Made by a program: the position numbers and the translations under genes
Assembly (NCBI GenBank): GCA_023627715.1
Contig: JAMAHW010000192.1
Span: 1 to 19,964, forward strand
Direction: 5' to 3'
Length of the DNA: 19,964 bases
Origin: Periconia sp. R9002
Taxonomy: Eukaryota; Ascomycota; Dothideomycetes; Pleosporales; Periconiaceae
The notes under the pieces: generated by a model
Seen by the model: the letters and a program-made list of their open reading frames with translations, nothing else
Told to the model about the DNA's origin: nothing
Database searches by the model: none
Shown: piece after piece, positions 1-10,509 of the stretch
How the letters are laid out: every line of letters begins with the position of its first letter
Numbering within the stretch: the first letter of the stretch is position 1

Positions 1-360
1 CACCCCAAAATGCAAAAACTTAGCGCAAAAACGGAGAAAGGGTACGACAATACCTTTTTATAACGCAGTGATCAACGGTTTCGATAAAGATAGCAATCTG
101 ATTTTCCTCATTAGGAAGGTTGGGAGGGAGGTTTTGGATCATGCTCATGTCGATTACGCAAGATAAAGTTTGCATGGTTTAAAAAAAGGGTAATCATTTT
201 TATACTTCCTTGTTATCCAAACTCAGCAGATTCCCTGCATACAACTGATCTTCCATTCTCAGTGACTCAGTGAAATGAAACAATGAATTGCGGCAGAGTA
301 TTGTCTCAAAGACTCAAATTTTCCATCCACACCAGGAGCGTTGACAAGAAAATCACCTAC
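1..360. other. AT-rich stretch at the left edge, no gene seen
   Basis: I see no coding signal on either strand here. If the frame of the neighbouring minus-strand gene runs to its last stop at 361-363, this is its 3' flank. A TGACTCA word (AP-1/Gcn4-type site) lies at 263-269, but a single 7-mer match carries little weight. Confidence 0.5.
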
Positions 361-648
361 CTAGTACGTACTGCTCACAGCCTCCGCTCTCGTCCTCCTA
401 CTCTTCACAAGCCCTAATTCCAACGCCAATGTGGTAATTCCACTCGTCTCTCCCTCGACTACAATAATTTCCCGCTTTGGTCTCGGCGCAGGTATCTCAC
501 TGGTATCCACACCCTCACCCACACCAGCGCCGTCCATCGATGTCGCACTGGCAGTAGAACTCCTCGCTCGTCTCCGAGCAAGACTAGACGACGGCCTGGC
601 GGCTCTTCCGTGATACACACAAAATCCTTTGTTGTCTCCGCGGTACTT
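361..648 (-). other. Open reading-frame continuation behind an in-frame TAG (likely former C-terminus)
   Basis: After the TAG at 649-651 the same frame stays open for 95 more codons, to a second TAG at 361-363. The first residues read KYRGDNKGFCVYHGR, directly following EHLPSSPLCPLH before the stop. From memory, the joined stretch resembles a conserved C-terminal box (SPLCP, a basic/Gly stretch, CVYHGR) of a family of fungal hypothetical proteins. The tail then becomes Ser/Ala/Arg-rich and ends with a hydrophobic/acidic patch (REIIVVEGETSG). The long open frame and the motif across the stop suggest that this was, or conditionally still is, translated. It could also simply be 3' UTR of a truncated gene. 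No intron that would remove the stop without deleting the motif is visible. Confidence 0.5.
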
Positions 649-2463
649 CTAATGCAAAGGGCATAAAGGACTGCTGGGCAAGTGCTCGGGTGTGATCCAT
701 TCTAGTCTAGCGGTTTCTTCGGCTTGTAAGAGCGCATCTTCGTCCTTCTTTTCCTCGCCTGCTGCTAATGGTACCCGAAACCAGTAATCCTTTGGGGTCG
801 AGGAAGAGGGAGATTTCAGGTACGGTGAGGATTTTCTGTCTGGAGGTTCAAGATATGGCCGTCCGGCCAAAAGCGATGCGTCCTTTGGATCTTGTGGCGA
901 CTCTGCGTCTCCAGATAAAGACGAGGTCCTTGCTGGCATAGACATAAGCAATGCATCGGAATCCCATATACTATCTGGAAGTCGTTGCGGGGACTTTGGC
1001 GGGCGGAGTCCTCCTCCCACTGCGTTCTGAGCGTCGAACCCGAAGTCTGCAAGTTGGCCACTGACTTCGCCATTAGAAGCCATTTCAGTTGGCGATGCTT
1101 CAGGATTGACATCTGGGGGGATAGGGCTTGGTGGGCCTGCCATGGGCTTTTTGCTGTAAGGTTCGGAGCGTACAAACAAGGAGCCCCTCTTGCGCCAGGA
1201 GCATCTTTGTTGGGCATAATCGGATGGGTTTTGAGGTGACGGTACAGAAGACCTTGATGGCTTTGATTTGAGAAATCGATTAACTGAGAAGGGGGATCTC
1301 TCTGGGGATGGATTGGCAGAGCCAACACCACCTTGTAGTGGCCAACGAGTACCACTCCAGCGTCGGTGCAGATCCAAAGGTAGACCATTGGCCTGAACTC
1401 TAGACTGGTTTTGTTGGCCAGGAGTCTCTGGATGTGAACTGTCTGTGCTGTTTCTTGCACCGTTACTTTTTGTCCTTCTGAAGCGTACGCGACTTAATGA
1501 GAGGCGTTGTTTGAGTTGCTTGTCATGTTTATCAGCGATGGGTGAAACTGGCTTTGTTGGGGTGTCCACATCAGGAACATCGTCGTGCTCTGGAATCGTC
1601 GAAGTCGCATTGAAAAAGCCTGCATCATGCCCAGGCTGCGTATGATTTACGGTCCGGGGGGTCCGCGGAGCGGTATCACGTAGAATAGAATGAGATCCTG
1701 GAGAAATAGCGGGAGGTCGACTGCGTGATGGCAAAGCGGGCATGTCAATTGGAATCTGAAGCTTTATAGGTTGTTTACGTCGATCTTGAATGGCAAGTCC
1801 TGGTGTGATGCTTGCTTTGCGACCAGATGGGCTTGCATGTTCTGGGTTGCGTCGCGGAAACTTTATATCTGGCGTAGCTGAGAAGTTGAATTTGGACTTC
1901 CCGTGATCAACAGTCTGTCTTCGAACTATTTTTTCAGTCCTCTTATTCTTGTCGACGGGAGGCAAATACTGTCTCTGTATGACATTCTTGCGTGCTCTCC
2001 TCGCGAATCCAGAAATTGACGACGAATCAGAGTATTTTGCGGACGATTTCGATGCTAAGCTATTGGACCTAGGTCGCCGAGACCTTGTCATACTTTCTAC
2101 AGAAGACTTGCGTATGATTTCCTTCAACGGAGAGGGAGCGCTCGTCGTAAGTATTGACCCGATGGGTGTATCGGGTGGATCTTCTGGTTTTGGAACCTCC
2201 TAGGTGAAACCTTCTCGCCGACCGTCAGTTTTTGGCGAAGAGTGACTACCCCCGGGTGTGACGATTTGGGCGTGCATGGTGTCGGCGTGTTCCTGGAGTG
2301 AAGTGTAATGGCGAGCCAATTTAGGCTGAGATAGAGTTTCGAGGGGATCAATCTCATTGCGCTCGGTTAACGAATGCTTCCGCTGATTGGGGTGAGGTAG
2401 GTCAAGATCTGAGGGTTCGGGGAGCTGATTAATACGACTGTTTGAAGTACATGTGATAGACAT
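649..2463 (-). CDS. Ser/Pro-rich, largely disordered conserved fungal hypothetical protein, frame interrupted
   Basis: I do not recognise a function. The main open block (2199 down to 652) encodes about 516 residues rich in Ser, Pro, Arg and Lys, with many SP/TP dipeptides and basic runs near the start, such as RSRRPRSNS and ARRARKNVIQRQ. No membrane segment is visible, so it is likely a disordered phosphoprotein. Upstream, the same frame is open across 2203-2745 and reads like protein (for example LARHYTSLQEHADTMHAQI), but a TAG at 2200-2202 separates the two parts. I give the start as the ATG at 2461-2463; an ATG at 2518-2520 is also possible. The TAG sits in a good acceptor context (CACCTAG with a CTGAC branch word about 25 nt upstream), so splicing may remove it. 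A 63-nt intron (donor GTCACA, poor) keeps this frame. A 50-nt intron (donor GTAGTC) would instead need the shifted frame that has an ATG at 2357. The C-terminus stops at 649-651 inside an apparently conserved box. The gene may therefore be decaying. Confidence 0.55.
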
Positions 2464-3111
2464 GTCTGCTACGGGGAGTGAGATTGCTAGTCTGATGGCA
2501 ATTGTTTCTGCCAGCGGCATGTAAATGGGTGAGAGGTGAGGTACGGTAAGTGAGGGAGATGGCGGACGCAAGATCCGCACTAAGAATGATGAACCATGAC
2601 TAGGAGAGCAGAGGAAGAACAAGGACAACGTGTACCGAGTACAGGCGGGACGGTGTAAGTGCGATGAGAGGAGAATTACGGGCGAATGTACGTGTTGGGA
2701 AAGAGCACAAGGCGAGAGGAAAGACCCTCTGAAAGCAAGAGCCACCCATCACGTGGGTACTGTGGTAGTGGACAAACATCATTGCGGGTTTTGGCTGGGT
2801 TCAGAACAGGATGTTGTCAGCTTTTTTTAACCTTAACATATTGTTTAACAACATGTAGAAGGTACTTTAAGAGGCGGTTTAATAGTATTTCAAAGTAGAA
2901 AGTGCGCTTAACTCGCTGTTTTCATACCAGCTAAACCCTGTGATGAATGAACCACATAAATATTTGAAAACTCTATGAACCAAGATATAATTATTCAACG
3001 CCGAGCAATGCATACGCGGTTCCGAACAACAAATTGCGTTTCCCACATACCCAAACCCTTGATGCACCCAAACCATATCATAAGGCATTACGCATATCAA
3101 TATCAACATGA
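2464..3111. other. Upstream region of the left gene and 3' flank of SMC2
   Basis: This 650-bp stretch separates two minus-strand genes. Its right half (about 2820-3111) is AT-rich and holds no convincing coding exon, so it is probably SMC2 3' UTR/terminator. The left half is the probable promoter and leader of the disordered-protein gene. It contains a CACGTG E-box at 2751-2756, about 290 bp upstream of the ATG at 2463. Confidence 0.5.
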
Positions 3112-6100
3112 TTACTTCATATCAGCCGCCGTCGTTGCTTGAACAACACTGGTGCCGTCCACAAATCTTGTGCGGAAGATGCGGTTTGCGTTCTGGAACA
3201 TGCCATCTTTGAGACTGACAACAATAAATTGTGAGCCTTTAAACCTGGTCTTAATCAATCGTCCAATATTTTGCGTATGTGACAAATCCAGTGCCGCGTC
3301 GACTTCGTCGAGAATGTACATTGGCGCCGGCTTAAATTGAAGCAGCGCCATGATTAACGATAATGCGATCAAGGACCTAGCGAACTTGATCAGTATTATG
3401 GCCTCGTGGCATAATGAGAAGAAACTTACCGCTGGCCACCACTCAATTCAGTCAAAGACTGCTTCCATACCTTGCCCAGCATGACCTTGACTTCAAGCCC
3501 ATCAGAAATGGTTTTGCCCTCTGGTGGATCGAGCTTAGCAAAGCTACCAGGCAGGAGTTCGTTGAAAATTTGCCCAAAGTCGGCATTGACCTTGCTCCAT
3601 GTTTTGTGTAGAGCCTCCTTCTTGTATTCGTCAAGCTTAAGGATAGTCTCCTCGATCTTCTTCTTGTCCTTGATAACAATCGACATATTTTTCTTCAGAC
3701 TTGCTTCCTTCTTCTCAACGCTGTCAATCATAGCCATGACCTTGTCATTGATTTTGTTCTTCATGCTCTTGAGTCGTTCGTCCATGGCTTTCCGTCTTGC
3801 TTTGCAGTCTGACATGTTCTGACCTTTGAAATCGTACGGTGTCCCAGAACGTCCAAAGAGTTCAGCTTCGTCCTCTATCCATTCAAACTCTTTCTTCAAG
3901 TTTTCGAGATTCCCAGAAGCTGCATCTCTCTCTTTGTGGAATCGTTCGATCTCGTGGCCGAGCTTCTGCTGCTCGAGCCCTGCCTCAGTGATGGATGAGT
4001 TTTTCGACCGTATAGCTTCGTCAAGAGCACGCAATTCATCGTCAAAGCCAGTAAGTTTAGCTTGCTCATCGGCAAGGTTGGCTTGGGCTATGTCATGGGC
4101 ATCCTGTCCTCATGTTAATCGAGCATTTGGAGACTGAGCAATGTACATACCTTGATTTGGGCTTGCTCGGCCGTCAAGCTATTGATCTCCTCTTGTTGAG
4201 CCTTGAGCGTTGTTTCCACGTCTTGTAATTGCTCTTGCGCCGCTGCAAGATCGCTTCCACACTGTTCGGATTCCACCATCGCTTCCCGCATCTCCGACTG
4301 AAGAGGCTTGATGGAAGCATTGTTTTTGGCGAGTGCTTTCTTCAGTTTGTCCAACGATGATTGCAACTCGGCAAGCTTGCTTCCTTTGTTACTGTTGAAC
4401 TCTTTCATATCTTTCTCAATGCGCTTGATCTCTTTGGATGCTTCATCTTGTCTCATTTTGGCGCTTTTGATGTCCTCTTTGAGTTGCAGTACAGATTGTT
4501 TCATCTCTTCAATTGCTTGAATGATCTGTGATTGAGTTAGCGTATAAATCAATGCCACAGCGGGTGGTACATACCGAAGAAGACGAGTTACCATTGATCT
4601 GCTCCTCGGTAAGTTTGATCTCATGAGTTTTAAGATCAAGGTCTTGTTTCGTCTTTCGCACTGCATCTAGCTTCTTCTTCTCCTTGGCCATGGTATTCTG
4701 GAGAACGGACAGTTGTTGCTCCTGTGAATGAAGCTCTTTTGAAATTTCGTTGAGCTTTTGCAGCGTCACAAGCACACCACTCGATTGCGGTGCGCTTCCA
4801 CCAGACAAAGTACCGGAAGGGTCATAAACGTCACCCTCCAAAGTCACGCTTTTCATCCTTACAGAAGGGTCAAAAGTAACTCGTTTTGCCGTCTCAGCAT
4901 CCTCACACACGAGCGTCGAGCCAAAGACATATTCCATGGCAGCATTGACTTCGTGTTCGTACCCGATCAACGAAAGCGCGAGGTCAACTTTTCCTGGGGC
5001 AATTCTTTGTGCGGCGCCAATCTTTTCAGCGGATGCTCTGAAAGCAGCTATTTTATTAAGGGGAATGATAGTGACGCGCTTCCTGAGTTTGCCATTTTGG
5101 AGGAGTTGAGTACCAGTATCGGCAGAGTCCACAACGACGTTGTAAAGGCGGCCACCCGCGCAGATCTCTAATGCGGTCCCTGCACGCGTGTGCTCCTTTT
5201 CCAAAGTAAAAAGTTGCGCTACAAGCCCCTTGACGCGCGATCGATCGAAATTCGGTGTGGGATCGCTGTAGTTGAAATCGATGTTGGCAACTTTTCTGCG
5301 TAAACCATCCGCCTGTTGTCTAAGCTCGCGAATGCTCGCCTGGAGATGTGACTCTTGTTGGTAAAGTTCGGACTCCTTTCCTGGCTCAAAGCCCATTTTG
5401 GTTAGCTCTGCCTCGAGCTTCTTAGCTTGCAACCTCAGGGCTTCAAGATCCTTTAGTAGGCCGGAATTTTGTTCTTTCGCCTTCTTGGCTTTTGGCTCGT
5501 CTTCCTTGATCTGCTTCTCGAGATGGGCAATTTTGAGCTTATTTTGTTCTTGCTCAGTCGCAGCAGCACTGGCCTGATTCCTGGCATCTTGCAGTTGGCC
5601 CTGGTATCCACTCTCTTGGCCTTCTTTCGAAGCCACACCGGTTTGAAGCGTCTGCAACAGTTCTTCCTTCTTCTCAACCTCCTCTGTCTGCTTCAGGAGA
5701 TCGTCGTGGGCGGCCTTGTATTTTTGCTGGAGCGATTCGTACAACTTGGTTTTCTCCTGCAATTGCTTCTGAAGGTCTTTGACATTTTTCTCTATGCCCT
5801 TCTTTCTGTCGGTCTCCTCAGCCATGCTCGTCTTCTTCAGATCGAGGACTGTTGTTAACCGAACGATTTCGTGTGAATGTGTCTTGACCTCCTCCTCTAG
5901 TTCCTGGAATTTGCCACCTTTGCGAAGCTCCTTTTCTCGAGTTGCTTTCACCTTCTTGATGTCTTCCTGAAGTAATTCGATTTCTTTCTTCATTCGTACT
6001 GCGGACTCCTCCAGATCGACAGCCCGCTGCTTTTTGGCCTCGAGATCATCCGCAGATTGCCGCAGTTTCTCCTTGTATCTGATGTAGTCGTATGCTACGA

Positions 6101-6953
6101 CGAGCTGAGTCAAGCGTTCCAAGTCGCTCCGGGTCTGTTGGAAATCTAAGAATGCGCGCTTTTCTTGCCGGAGCTTCTCTAGTTTGGGGTCGATTTCTTC
6201 CTGCAATAGCCCTGTGATTTCTTGGACTTTCATCTCTTTCTTCGCCATGGTCTTGTATGCCTTGTCTCTCCTGTCTTCGAACATGCGTGTTCCGGCAGCC
6301 TCCTCCAGCATAGCCAAAATTTCCACCGCTTTCATATTTAGCACCTTTGTTATTCGCCCTTGCATGATCAAGAAATTGGGGTTGTTGATGTTCAGCTGCA
6401 CGGATTGGAAAAGATTCTGTATGCTCTGTTGTTGCGCGCGATGGCCGTTGATGAGGTATTTACTTGCGCCGCCCATAACCACCTGCCTGGTCACCGAGAT
6501 CTGGGCATGTTCTTCGAAACCCACAGGGCTGTTTGACTTGTCGCGGTTGTCGAATACGATCGTTACGCTGGCTTTCGTCACACCTGCTTGCCCACGCTTG
6601 TATATGAGATCCTATACGCCACTGTTACCAAATATTCGTGCCGATTCCCGTTCCATCTCAACACACCTGAAGATTCTGAGCGCGGACGGTGCTCATGTTT
6701 GTAATTCCAAGTACGAAACATATTGCATCGAGGATATTTGATTTTCCGGAACCGTTCAGACCGGTAATGGAGTTGAAGGATGCGTCCCTGCTGTTGTGAG
6801 CGTCTGTTGCTGTGCGCGCCGAAGGGGTAAACAAACCAGCCAGATATGACTGTGCGCACTGCGTACGACTTGAAGCCCTGAAACACTGTCAAAAAAGCTC
6901 CATAGCGGTGGATAGAAGATACTTACGTCTATGACGAGCTCTATGATCCTCAT
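3112..6953 (-). CDS. SMC2: Condensin subunit SMC2
   Basis: This is the ATPase core subunit of condensin, pairing with SMC4 to compact mitotic chromosomes in the nucleus. I read seven exons: 6953-6927, 6877-6837, 6787-6667, 6611-4575, 4525-4151, 4103-3430 and 3376-3112. The six introns are 47-55 nt, with GTAAGT, GTTTGT, GTGTGT, GTATGT, GTATGT and GTAAGT donors. The product is 1179 aa, the usual SMC2 length. The N-terminus [15 protein letters not shown] is typical, and Walker A (GLNGSGKS) lies near residues 32-39. Two long coiled coils flank a hinge at about 520-670, which holds the Gly-rich GTLSGGSAP. The C-terminal ABC signature LSGGQR is near 1087-1092 and Walker B ([12 protein letters not shown]) near 1111-1122. 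No frameshift or missing catalytic motif is seen. The first two exons are tiny (27 and 41 nt). The start is the only ATG giving the conserved N-terminus. Confidence 0.97.
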
Positions 6954-7052
6954 GGCGGCTCGGATTGCTGTTGTGTTAGTTGTCTGTTGTTTATGTTTAC
7001 CCCAATTGTCTGGTTATCGACTTTAGCGATCAGCGCTAATCCAGATCCGCGT

Positions 7053-7064
7053 TATCACGTGATA
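7053..7064. promoter_or_regulatory. 12-bp palindrome TATCACGTGATA containing a CACGTG E-box
   Basis: This is a perfect 12-bp palindrome centred on CACGTG, the core bound by bHLH factors such as Cbf1-like and SREBP-like proteins. It lies about 100 bp upstream of the SMC2 start and about 860 bp upstream of the transporter start, so SMC2 is the nearer target. The function is inferred from the word only. Confidence 0.4.
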
Positions 7065-7086
7065 TTTGCGTGGGAAAAAGTCGGAA

Positions 7087-7091
7087 CCAAT
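7087..7091. promoter_or_regulatory. CCAAT box
   Basis: The word CCAAT occurs in the favourable context CCAATCAG, a typical target of the fungal CCAAT-binding (Hap2/3/5) complex. It is 134 bp upstream of the SMC2 ATG, a usual distance for a promoter-proximal CCAAT box. These boxes act in either orientation. Confidence 0.4.
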
Positions 7092-7919
7092 CAGCAGTCG
7101 CGCCCACTCAACGTCTGATATACCATCGTCTCACTTTCTTCATACCTATGCATCACATTGCTCTTCTTTTGATCGAGGTTCCATCTTCTATTCAATCTGT
7201 TCATGTATGTCCTGAAAGATGTATGCTTTGACGGATGAGGTACTGAATTAGCATGCTGAGTACCACTTCGACTCGAAGATGTATTTCACGACAAGACGAC
7301 ACTTTTTCCTACTGTCTGTCTGTGGGTGTGTAATTAATTTGCTTGCAGGTCAGCAACCCTGACCAAAATGCAACGCGAGACCCAACTACCGAGTTCCTTC
7401 GAGCATGCATGGATGCACGCAAAAGATTCCTATCTGGCGCAGTTATCGTACCATTTTAGCCGTGCCGCAACGAAGAGCTAGCTGCGTTTGTGCAGCATGT
7501 GGGCTATCGTCAGCTTCCTCAACGTTCTCGAAGATGATAAGCTACGGTTCCGTTTTGCCTCTTCGCCGCGCCGTTGCCGATTAAGCATCCTTAAGCAGCC
7601 AAGCTTCGCGCCACGGAAAGCTTGGTTGCAAGGGTTGAGTTAGTCAAGCTCTCAGGTATACAGTTATTGGTGTAAATGGAAGATCCATCGCTACCAATGA
7701 GGCAGCTGCGAAAGTCTCAATTATTGCACTGTCTATAGATTAGCCCGTGCAAGGTTGCGCAATCGCGGGGGATCATGTCGTGTTGTGCTAAAGCAGAGTG
7801 GCATGCATTGAAAAGAAAGAGCTTGCTACCCAAATACCAGCTTCGAAGACAAGCAATCGCCGTTGAATTTCTTACCGCGACTTCAGGTAACAGCGCATCT
7901 GCGTGGTCGCTGTCTTGAA

Positions 7920-10509
7920 ATGTCTTCGTTCCTTAATCGCCTCAGGCGTAGGCCTGCAACCTCTACCGAAGCGCCAGAAGCGACAGACCCACAAGCCAGT
8001 ACTACGGCTACAGAGACCAAACGCATTTCGGATCCGACCAAGCCTGAGACCATTGATCCTACTGTGCACGACTCCGAGAAAGCTGCTGAGCCCGTATCAG
8101 GCGCTTCGGCGATACTGGATGAAGATGATGAAGCCGACCTCCCCGAAGATGTCAAAGTGCTACCCAAAATCGTTCGCAATATCGTAAGCATCGAGGATGA
8201 CCCAAATGCTCCCACAATTACGTTCCGGTATTTTCTCCTCTGCTTTCTCTTCGTTCCTCCTGGCGCCATTCTTTTCCAAATGGGATTGTACCGAACAACA
8301 TCTGCTGTATACCCAGTGCTCTTCGTTCAAATCGCATCTCATTATGTTGGCCACTGGTTAGCCGATATTCTTCCTAAGAAAAAGGTAGGCTTTGGGCGAT
8401 ACAAATTCAGCCTCAATCCAGGCCCGTGGAGCGCAAAAGAGAATGTTCTTGTTACAGTAACCGCGGCGTCCGGCGCAACAAGCAACGCCGCATGGTCTCC
8501 GATTTCCTTGGCGCAACTCTATTACGATACCAAAATTCCTGCCGCGGCTTGTATCTTTTTCATGTGGGCGATCGTTTACATCGGTTACGCCATGGCAGCT
8601 TTGGCACGGCAATTCCTCTTATACGACCCTATTTATGTGTGTAAGTAACGATGAGTTCTAGCAAATCAAAACAGTCGACTAACTAGTCATGATTTAACAG
8701 GGCCCTACAGCTTGATGCAAACAGCTGTTTTTGAGGCTCTGCATAAATCAGTGCGTGATTCCTGGATCGCAAGAAAGCAAAAATATGTTTTCTTTGGTAC
8801 CTTTGTCTTCATCATCTTCTGGCAATTCCTACCCGAGTAAGTTAAACACCATGTGGGTGGCGGATTGAGCACTGATCTCCCTGTTTCTTTTGACTGACTT
8901 GGTATCCGCAATCTAGGTTTGTGTTCCCGATGCTTAGCTCCCTTTCGTTCCTTTGCTGGGTCGCCCCTCGTAATCCCGTAGCGAACTTCGTTGGCGCTGG
9001 AATCGGTGGCATGGGCTTTCTGAATCTGTCTTTGGATTGGGCCAATATATCGAACAGTGTCCTCATCAGCCCCATGGTGGTACCCTTCTGGACGACAGTC
9101 GTTCTCACAGTGGCTTATGTTTTAAACTGCTACATCTTGCTACCTGCGGCGAAGTATGGCAACCTGGGTGAATGGAAACACGGCCTAATGAGCAATCGTC
9201 TCTTCCTTGAAAACGGAACTAGATATCCAGTGACGGCCCTGATGACTCCCGATCTCAACTTCAACGAAACTGCATATCAGCAGCTGGGGCCTATTTACGT
9301 CGGAACCCAGCAGTTGTGGAGTATGTTCTTCGACTACTCGTCGTACATCTCTGCTCTTACATGGTTGGGTCTGTTTGGTTACCCGCAAATACGCGATACG
9401 TTCAGGAAGCTTCGAGCAAGAACGAAAGAGAGGGGACATGCGAATGTCAACGAGTTTTATACGGATCGCCTGAACGTTCTAATGCGCTCATACAGCGAGG
9501 TTCCGATTTGGTGGTATGGAGCACTGTTCATTGCTTCATTCGTAACGATCATCACCATCCTCGGTTGCGGCTACTTCTTCATCCCTATATGGACCTTCTT
9601 TGTAGCCATATTCACCTCAGGCGTCATGATCTTGCCGTTTTCTTGGCTCTACTCTTTCTCAAGCTTCCAAATTCCCATTGGGACCTTCAACGAGCTCCTT
9701 TACGGATACATGGTTCACGCAGCCAGTGGCCACAAACATCCAGCTGGCGCCAACGCCTACGGCGCCATCGCCGGCGACGTCTGGTATCGTGCCCAGTATA
9801 TGCTGCAAGATCAGAAGATTGGCCACTACATGCATGTTCCGCCTAAAGCTATTTTCTTTAGCCAGATCTTCGGAGAACTGATTGGCGTGCCCATCAACTA
9901 CGGCATCATTCAGTGGGTGTTGAGCGCGAAGAAAGACTTCCTTTTAGGAGAGAAGGAGGATCCGCTCAACCAGTGGACTGGCCAGACGCTTTCCAGTTAC
10001 AATACCATGGGAGTGCAATATGTCCTGATTGGACCAAAAAGACTATTTGCCCAGCACATGTACAAGCCCCTTCCGTACGCTTTCTTGTACGGTGCGCTGG
10101 CTCCATTTGTCCTCTACGGTCTGCACCGCGCGTTCCCTAAAAGCAAGCTTAAATTTCACCTCTGTAAGTCCCATCCCAAACATGATTTCTCTTCGCCTGA
10201 AAGTCGCTGACGATTCCAGGGAATGTAAGTATCTTCGGCGCGGGCGTATCGGTCTTCTACGGCAATCTCTCTACCGGTTACATCTCTCGTCTCATTGTGG
10301 GCTACATTTGCATGTTTTGGTTCTACCGCCGGCGTTTCCAAACGTGGAAGCGATACAATTATCTCGTGGCAGCTGCGTTGGACGCCGGATACAACGTTGC
10401 TATGTTGCTCATGTTCATCATCTTTTCGAGCGGCAAGGTGATTACCATGCCTCATTGGTGGGGCAACAATGAGGAGAGCGTTGAAAGATGTTTCGCACTC
10501 GACTCGTAG
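7920..10509 (+). CDS. Small oligopeptide transporter, OPT family
   Basis: This is a plasma-membrane, proton-coupled importer of small peptides of the OPT (ISP4-like) family; the substrate cannot be read from sequence. The four exons are 7920-8640, 8701-8836, 8917-10163 and 10220-10509, with introns of 60, 80 and 56 nt, giving 797 aa. A Thr/Ala/Asp-rich cytosolic tail (about 1-100) precedes many hydrophobic membrane segments, the first starting near residue 103. Family motifs are visible: the NPG motif (FSLNPGPWSAKENVL, about residue 160) and, near 590, MHVPPKAIFFSQIFGELIG. The latter stands where many OPT proteins have KIPPR, so the conserved Arg is replaced by Lys. The ATG at 7920 is the first in frame; the 19 upstream codons begin with no ATG. 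The stop is TAG at 10507-10509. All motifs continue cleanly across the splice junctions. Confidence 0.93.

Larger units (their letters stand above)
6954..7919. other. Divergent upstream region between SMC2 and the OPT transporter
   Basis: This 966-bp region is shared by two genes transcribed away from each other. The SMC2-proximal part holds a CACGTG palindrome and a CCAAT box, annotated separately. The remainder shows no conserved coding exon. A 37-codon frame at 7368-7481 with a fair start context (CCAAAATGC) could be an upstream ORF in a long transporter leader. The frame of the transporter is open upstream of its ATG to at least 7863, but without another ATG. Confidence 0.6.

Noticed and set aside
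361..2202. Idea that TAG is reassigned to an amino acid in this organism
   Set aside because: The OPT transporter ends normally with TAG at 10507-10509 at the expected family C-terminus, and SMC2, VMA7 and the ML protein use TAA. A changed code is therefore not supported.
649..2202. Repeat-induced point mutation (RIP) as cause of the two TAG codons
   Set aside because: CAG to TAG changes would fit RIP, but the surrounding sequence keeps normal CpA content by eye and an open frame of about 516 codons. RIP usually leaves many stops and strong AT bias.
5469..5858. 129-codon Leu-rich plus-strand frame inside SMC2
   Set aside because: It is the antisense of Lys/Glu-rich coiled-coil codons, which read as Leu/Phe on the other strand. 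No independent evidence supports it.
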